Source of the DNA: Rhexocercosporidium sp. MPI-PUGE-AT-0058
Lineage: Eukaryota > Ascomycota > Leotiomycetes > Helotiales
Direction: 5' to 3'
NCBI GenBank assembly: GCA_020746875.1
Contig: JAGTJL010000030.1
Coordinates: 1-64,000 of the forward strand
DNA: 64,000 nucleotides
Shown here: positions 59,055 through 64,000 of the stretch, one piece after another
Numbering within the stretch: position 1 is the stretch's first letter
Layout: the number at the start of each line of letters is the position of its first letter
Notes under the pieces: model-generated
What the model was told of the DNA's origin: nothing
Seen by the model: the letters and a program-made list of their open reading frames with translations, nothing else
The model's database searches: none
Translations under genes and position numbers: made by a program

Positions 59055-60331
59055 CTACTGCTTGTTCTTCTGCTGAGCTGCAGGACCCATCTCCTTATCG
59101 AAAGCGCCGTATGAGACTTCCAGGCTTGAGATGGCGCTTATACCCACGCTCAAGATGGCGAGGAGAAGGAGTGTAACGAGAAGACCCATGAAGAGACCTA
59201 GTGTATGTTAGAACAAGCATGGTTCCCAGGCCTCTACCAAATGCAGCAATCTAATACATCGACCATAACGAGGCGAAAATAAAACTTTGGTCTGGGAATG
59301 ACAAGAAAAGAGGTGACATACCAGGCGACAAAAAGTTATACTTCTCAAACAATGGTCTCCGGTCCACAGTGCCCGACACATTTCTCTCACGGGCATAGAT
59401 ATCCCTCTTAAGATCCATGTGGAGTGGCTCCATGAACTTGGGTTCGTAGATGATGGCTTTTTCGGTTGTTTGCTCGGGAGTGATGTCTGATGGTTGTGTG
59501 CTGAGCAAGATGAATGTGTATTTCGGGCCAGTAGAGAGGGCATGGAGGTGTTGATAGAGTTTTGAGTCTTGGTTTGTTGTTAGTTGGATCCTCTTTCTGT
59601 AACAGATTTGGTTTTTGAGGGCATAGAGGAAAAGTCAAGACTGAATGCTTGACATTTAGAGCAGGAAAGAAGAAACCCTGTATGAACTCACCAAGATCTT
59701 CGACCATCCTCCCCCTCTTCTCCCTCGATCCCTTCAAAGCCACCAAACTCTCCCTCGCTACAGCCATCTTCTCCCCAGCACTCTTACTCCTCACATCCTC
59801 TAGCCTCAGAACTTCCGCACCGCATTTCTCCTGCAGGAAAGCCTGCAACTCATCACCATCACTCACCTTCAAACCCACTGCATCATTGACAGCCAACCGA
59901 CCCTGAACAGAGGGATGCGTGATAGCGCTTTTGAAATGGGGAGCGTGCGCGCTGAGTTCGGAAGAGCGGAGGGATGGTTGCGTGAGGATGTAGTAGATCT
60001 GCGAGGGGCAGGTTGAGAGGTGCGCTTTGGCTGAGGCGAGGATGGAGGTTGAGGATTGGAGTTGTGCCGTTTTGGTGTCTTGGGGTAATCTATTGGATTA
60101 TCTGGTTAGCTTAAGTGAACTGTTAGATCGGCATTGGCATTGAAACTGTCTCCAGTGGCTGCCTGCTCTTCTATTTTCCAATGGCAGAGGCAGAGGCAGC
60201 TTTGAATCGAAGAGATGGAGTGGAGGGCATTGAACATACGGCGAATCCGAGAACATCAAAAACGGACTCGTATCTTTAAAAGCAGCGGCGCATGTAACCG
60301 TAGCTGTCAATGCAGCGATGGAGAGACGCAT
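59055..60331 (-). CDS. BIG1: BIG1 / V-ATPase S1-type ER membrane protein, 292 aa
   Basis: Four exons: 60240-60331, 59692-60089, 59322-59567 and 59055-59197 (879 bases, phases consistent; introns GTATGT/CAATAG, GTGAGT/CCAAG, GTATGT/ACTAG). The N-terminal signal peptide is MRLSIAALTATVTCAAAFKD, followed at once by TSPFLMFSDSP. The latter is the conserved start of BIG1/Ac45-like luminal domains. A luminal region follows (QIYYILTQPSL, then KYTFILLSTQPSDI). Near the C-terminus YNFLSPGLFMGLLVTLLLLA and ILSVGISAISSLEVSYGAFD form one membrane span plus a short cytosolic tail ending KEMGPAAQQKNKQ. Yeast Big1 is an ER protein needed for beta-1,6-glucan synthesis, related to V-ATPase assembly factor Voa1. 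The lysine-rich tail could aid ER retrieval. It is divergent from RRP17 (399 bases between starts). Confidence 0.82.
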
Positions 60332-60730
60332 CGTTGCTTGTATTGTTGTGTGAGGTGGTGGTAGGATCGGGCGTGAGGTTGATGATGTCTGTCGAGCTTG
60401 CGGGAGCTTCCCATTTGCACTTGATAGCGGGAGCCTTGAATGCGCGGCGGAGTAGGGTCTTGGTATGAGAAGGATTCCGCTCCGCTCAAGATTGGCACAG
60501 CGGAATGCTTATCAGATCCGATATCCACCCCACCCCGCAAAAAAAGATTCCGGTCCCAGTCCCAATCCCTGAAGTCCAGCTGCAAAGCTTCATGAACATT
60601 TCCTACAACAAGCCAAACCACGAAAATCTCTGCACCGCCGTATAAACTTCGCATCCAATTGTCCCATAACAACAGCCTCGCGCTCACCGATACCCATCCG
60701 CCAAGTTCTTTAAAGCAAAAGACAACAAAA
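60332..60730. promoter_or_regulatory. Short bidirectional promoter region BIG1/RRP17
   Basis: 399 bases between two divergent ATGs; both promoters and 5' leaders must lie here. No motif is asserted. Confidence 0.55.
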
Positions 60731-61678
60731 ATGGACCCCTCGCTCCTCGAACCAGGAATCTTCCTCCAGCCCCGGCCCAAGAAGAACGTCCTCAGTGCAC
60801 AACCCAACAAGCGCCGCAAGACCGAGCACAAGATCGAGGAGATCTCCTTTGACAACGATGCGCGCGCGGATTACCTGACGGGCTTCCACAAGAGGAAGGT
60901 GCAGCGCGCGAAGAGGGCGCAGGAGGAGGCTGTTAAGAAGGGGAGGGAGGAGAGGGTTGTTATGAGGAAGCAGGTTTGTGGTTTTATTTCTTATCCCTTC
61001 TTGTGTCTTGCACTTCTGCTTTGGGAGGGAGTGGAGTTTCTTTTACTGGGGTGGGAATTGGGCTTGGCTCAGGATGCATGGAGAGAGTCGAGAATTGGGA
61101 ATTGGGGAATGGAAATTGAGTGGTATGAGCAGACAGAAGGTCGAAGTGAAGGAAGGATAAGCCGCAAAGCCATACCAGGCCCCAGCTAATATCTCTCCCA
61201 ACAACAGCTCCGCGAAGAGCGCAAACAAGAACTAGAACAACACGTCGACGCCATCAACGCCGCTCTACGAGCAGCAGGCGATCCCGACGTTCCAGACTCC
61301 TCTTCCGACTCCGAAGCATGGGGTGGGATATCCGACGACGAAACCTCAAAATCTAAAACCACGCCAGTAACCGACCACGAAGAACAATACGTCTCGGAGG
61401 ACGAAGATAAATACACCACCGTGACGATCGAAGCCGTGGATGTGACGAAGGAGGGGTTACACAGGGTGGCTGACGAGGATAGTGAGGATGAGAATAGGAA
61501 GGGGAAGGGAAAGAAAGAGTATGTAACGAAGGAGGCGGATGGTGGTAAGAAGAAGTGGCCGAAGAAAGAGAGGAAGCCGAAGTTTAGATATGAGAGTAAG
61601 GTGGAGAGGAAGGCGTCGAGGATGAAGCAGAAGAGCAAGAATAAGGCGAGTGCGGATGCTAGGAAGGGGAGTGGATAG
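60731..61678 (+). CDS. RRP17: RRP17/Nol12-type nucleolar protein, 237 aa
   Basis: Exons are 60731-60973 and 61208-61678. Intron 60974-61207 (234 bases) has donor GTTTGT and acceptor CAACAG. The joined frame ...VVMRKQ-LREERKQELEQHVD is continuous. The conserved core is EISFDNDARADYLTGFHKRK, then VQRAKRAQEEAVKKGREERV, the family pattern 'I.FD...R.DYLTGF.KRK..R...A'. The long helix continues to about residue 105 (HVDAINAALRAAG). An acidic middle and a very basic C-terminus (KKKWPKKERKPKFRYESKVE, RKASRMKQKSKNKA) follow. Yeast Rrp17 is a 5'-3' exonuclease-like factor in pre-60S rRNA processing, with RNA binding through the basic tail. The length fits the family. ATG 60731 immediately precedes the conserved region. 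Confidence 0.9.
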
Positions 61679-62159
61679 GTTGGTAGGTGTCGGGTAGAGG
61701 ATGGGTAGATGGGATTGAATGGAACTATGATAGGATTGGATATCTGTTGATATCAGCGAGTACCCATGATCAAAGGTAGAGAAACATGCAGGGCAATGCG
61801 TAGGTGAAATCTATTGGCATCTCACCGTCAAGAAAAGAAGATGCAAGCAATGCATATGTGAAATCTCTTGATATCAACTAACAAGCAAAGCGAGGCCAAT
61901 CAAATCTGTAGAAACAGAAGCACCGAAAAAGACAGCGGACCACCGCCAGCGCATACGAGGCCTAACTGCAATTATACCTTCCTCCACCCCATGCCATGAC
62001 ATGTCAATCCTCCATCCGTCCTGCCATCAATGCAGAACATCTTCTAGAAAGCAACGAGCGCTCACATCATGTCCATCAAAACAACCTCCGATTATTGCAG
62101 TGCAATGTAGGCGAGGGAAGACCAAAGACAAGAGAAGGTAGAACATCCAGATAGTGAGT
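61679..62159. terminator. Convergent 3' region RRP17/tropomyosin
   Basis: The two genes converge. Related words recur, for example GTGAAATCTATTGGCATCTC and GTGAAATCTCTTGATATCAA at about 61,805 and 61,857. No polyadenylation site is asserted. Confidence 0.35.
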
Positions 62160-62979
62160 CTAGATGTTGCCAATCTCCGTTTGGAAATCCTCCAACTCCT
62201 TCTGGACGGCTGCGAACTTCTTGGCCATCTCCTCGTATTTGTTCTCCCATTGATCACGGTCTGCCTCGAGGGCTTGGACTTTACGTTCGAAGTGACCAGC
62301 CTTGACATCGGTTTGACGGAGCCTAGAAAGTCAGTGGTTAGCTTACGCGGTTCTGGATGAATACATAGGAGTAGGGAGAGATGGCCTCTCCAAGCAGTGT
62401 AAAGGCAAGGCAAGAAGAGGCATCGCAAATACACGATCCAGAATTCCAAGCAGAGATCAACTTACTTGTCGTTAGTCTCCCGCAAGTTCTTATCGGCTTC
62501 CTCGGCCTCCTCCTCCAAGAGCTGCAGTCTGCGTTGCAGAGTCTCATTCTGTGTCAAAGCCGCCGAACCCTCATCCTTCTCACCCTTGTGCTCCTTGACC
62601 GACGCCTCCAACTTCTCGACCTCGTTCTCCAACTGGGTGTTCTTGTGGGTGAGGGAAGTGATTTCGTGGTCCTTGTTCAGGTTCTCCTGCTCGAGCAGCT
62701 TGATCTTTGCCTGGAGCTCCTCGACCTTGGCTGCGGATTCGTCGGCCTCGATGCGGAGGGAGTTCATTTTCTGCCGCTTGTTACTATCCCCGTTTTCTTC
62801 ATGGTGCTGGTATTCTAAAAAAGACAAAAGAGACATAGTAGCTGCCACAACACGGAGATGCGTTGCGGCGTGGTTCGTTGGGGAGGAGAGAGGAGACAGC
62901 CAGAGCGGGATGGCGGGGTTATTTTGTGCACAGGCAGAAATAAGGACAGACACAAACTTACCTCCTTGATGCGATCCAT
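62160..62979 (-). CDS. Tropomyosin, 161 aa
   Basis: Exons are 62962-62979 (only six codons, MDRIKE), 62466-62770 and 62160-62322, totalling 486 bases. Introns have GTAAGT donors; acceptors are GCGGCAG (62771) and TTTCTAG (62323). The entire protein is an uninterrupted coiled coil with a, d heptads: KMNSLRIEADESAAKVEELQ, AKIKLLEQENLNKDHEITSL, ENEVEKLEASVKEHKGEKDE, NETLQRRLQLLEEEAEEADK, FERKVQALEADRDQWENKYE, ending FQTEIGNI. Length and sequence match single-tropomyosin fungi (fission yeast Cdc8 is 161 aa). It binds along formin-built actin filaments in cables and the contractile ring. The N-terminal methionine is followed by Asp, so acetylation, important for Cdc8, is plausible. The tiny first exon is typical of fungal tropomyosin genes. 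Confidence 0.95.
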
Positions 62980-63468
62980 GATGGCGGCGGTGAAGAGGAG
63001 TTCCTGGTGTTGTAGTGGAAAGGACTGAGATGCGACTAGTATTGGGAGATGGCGTTGACGTTGGCAGTGGTGGAGGAGAGAGGATGTGTGGTGTTGTTGG
63101 TTGTTGGGTTGGGATATCTGGAAGAATCGCGAGACGAGACAACTGAGGAAGCACGAGGCTGCCCGATTGGGAAGGGCGGACAGGGGTAATGAAGGTGGGG
63201 CAGATTTGGGAGGGAAGGCGCGGTTGCTGGGGAGATGGAGTAGTAGTTCGAGGTAAACAAGAAATTTACCCGATTCATAGCTTCATCCCTGTCTCATGAA
63301 AACACGACACGATACGAGCCAGAGGGAAGCCGAGGGATCATACAAAACCAACGCGACTTCAATGTAAATACGTCAACCAATTCTATCGAATATCCACAGT
63401 CGAGTCGAGCAAGATTAAGTCACGGACACTGAACAAACCCGGAAAACATATCAGGGACATCTATCAGG
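62980..63468. promoter_or_regulatory. Bidirectional promoter region, tropomyosin / 63469 gene
   Basis: 489 bases between divergent starts. GT- and GA-rich stretches on the tropomyosin side; no defined motif. Confidence 0.5.
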
Positions 63469-64000
63469 ATGTTCGCCGCGCGCGATCAGGAGAATCTGGT
63501 CCATGGCCACCATCAAGCAGCTGCAGCGAAGCCACTCAATCAGAGCACTCGCGGTCTGCAACCCAAGACACCAGGTGCCAAATACCCTAAGACACCATTG
63601 AAGATACCTCTGAATGATGAAAATGCGCCTGCAGGGTTTGGAGGGAAGTCGGTCAAGGGAAAGGGGCTGGAGGGACTGGTGACGGGAAAGAAGGGTGCGA
63701 CATTCGATAAGAATGCGTTCGTCACTCCAATGGGTAGGCGCCTCTATATACGGAGGAAAATTATATACTAATTGAATCAGGTCCTCGAACTCGGGCTCCC
63801 CTTGGTATGAAGACAACAAATGCCAAAGCTAAAGCATTCCAAACACCATCCGGCCCAGGTCCCGAGAAGGAAGTTGAAAAGACGCAACCCAAACAACAAA
63901 CCAGCGCTCGCAGGCCCAAGAAACTCATCCATGCCGACTCAGTCAAGCTTGAGGTACATGGCGATGAGAGTCCATTGGCAGATAGAGACGTCGAATACTG
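63469..64000 (+). CDS. Unidentified basic, Pro-rich protein, 5' part
   Basis: Exon 1 is 63469-63733; intron 63734-63780 (47 bases) has donor GTAGGC and acceptor AATCAG; exon 2 starts at 63781 and runs off the window. Joined reading: MFAARDQENLVHGHHQAAAA..., then STRGLQPKTPGAKYPKTPLK, IPLNDENAPAGFGGKSVKGK, NAFVTPMG-PRTRAPLGMKTT, then a Lys/Pro-rich part. Repeated K-T-P (possible CDK sites) and DQENL/NDENAP motifs, together with disorder, recall cell-cycle regulators such as securins or other APC/C substrates. There is no family match I can name and the C-terminus is missing. Confidence 0.7.

Noticed and set aside
62381..62969. Long plus-strand frames over the tropomyosin gene
   Set aside because: Antisense shadows of a coiled-coil gene; the minus-strand tropomyosin model explains the sequence completely.
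24000..64000. A secondary-metabolite, effector or defence gene cluster
   Set aside because: No PKS, NRPS, terpene cyclase, NLR or other hallmark gene is present; the intact genes are housekeeping or unrelated singletons.

Overview
The window comes from the nuclear genome of a filamentous ascomycete (Pezizomycotina). The supporting signs are short introns with GTAAGT/GTATGT donors and CTAAC-type branch points, a 161-residue fungal tropomyosin, FCF1, RRP17, CSI2 and BIG1 homologues, a 2EXR protein, a fungal transcription-factor-like protein, and repeats that look mutated by RIP (repeat-induced point mutation: C-to-T and G-to-A transitions, TGG to TAG, CAA/CAG to TAA/TAG). I cannot fix the genus from sequence alone.

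Positions 1 to about 24,000 are a visibly AT-rich block of nested, dead transposable elements. Two Ty3/gypsy chromovirus copies lie head to head and form a long inverted repeat centred near 10,143. The left copy (minus strand) runs off the window at base 1. It is split by a 6.24-kb Ty1/copia element (2826-9068) with recognisable LTRs, a polypurine tract and a 5-bp target duplication. The right copy (plus strand, 10130-16860) keeps gag, protease, RT, integrase and a C-terminal chromodomain, all full of stops. It abuts a third, more divergent Ty3/gypsy relic (minus strand, about 16861-21740), which breaks off at the start of its RT. A pogo-type DDE transposase relic follows (about 22691-23998). 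It is interrupted by a solo LTR (23435-23747) of the same family as the copia LTRs, again with a 5-bp duplication.

Positions 24,000 to 33,250 are a transition zone of normal base composition in which nearly every gene is damaged. It holds a frameshifted membrane-protein gene, an aminoglycoside-phosphotransferase-like pseudogene, a complete but inactivated 1301-bp Tc1/mariner element (25907-27207), a Myb/SANT-like pseudogene, an enoyl-CoA-hydratase-like gene with a stop at codon 3, and an SNG1/DUF3533-like pseudogene. The decay fits mutation spreading from the repeat block, but that remains an inference.

Positions 33,600 to 64,000 are gene-bearing euchromatin with mostly intact, intron-containing genes: two hypothetical proteins, a DOPA-dioxygenase-like enzyme (4 exons), a fungal transcription-factor-like protein without a zinc cluster (5 exons), a 2EXR protein, a pantothenate-type MFS transporter (13 exons), three further hypothetical proteins, CSI2, FCF1, BIG1, RRP17, tropomyosin, and the 5' part of an unidentified proline/basic-rich protein. 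Several pairs are divergent over short intergenic spaces (BIG1/RRP17; tropomyosin/63469 gene; CSI2/FCF1). They mix ribosome biogenesis (FCF1, RRP17), cell wall or V-ATPase (BIG1, CSI2) and actin-cable (tropomyosin) functions, with no sign of a pathway cluster. I found no convincing new biological system. The most informative structure is the nested, palindromic, differentially mutated transposon block and the gradient of gene decay beside it.
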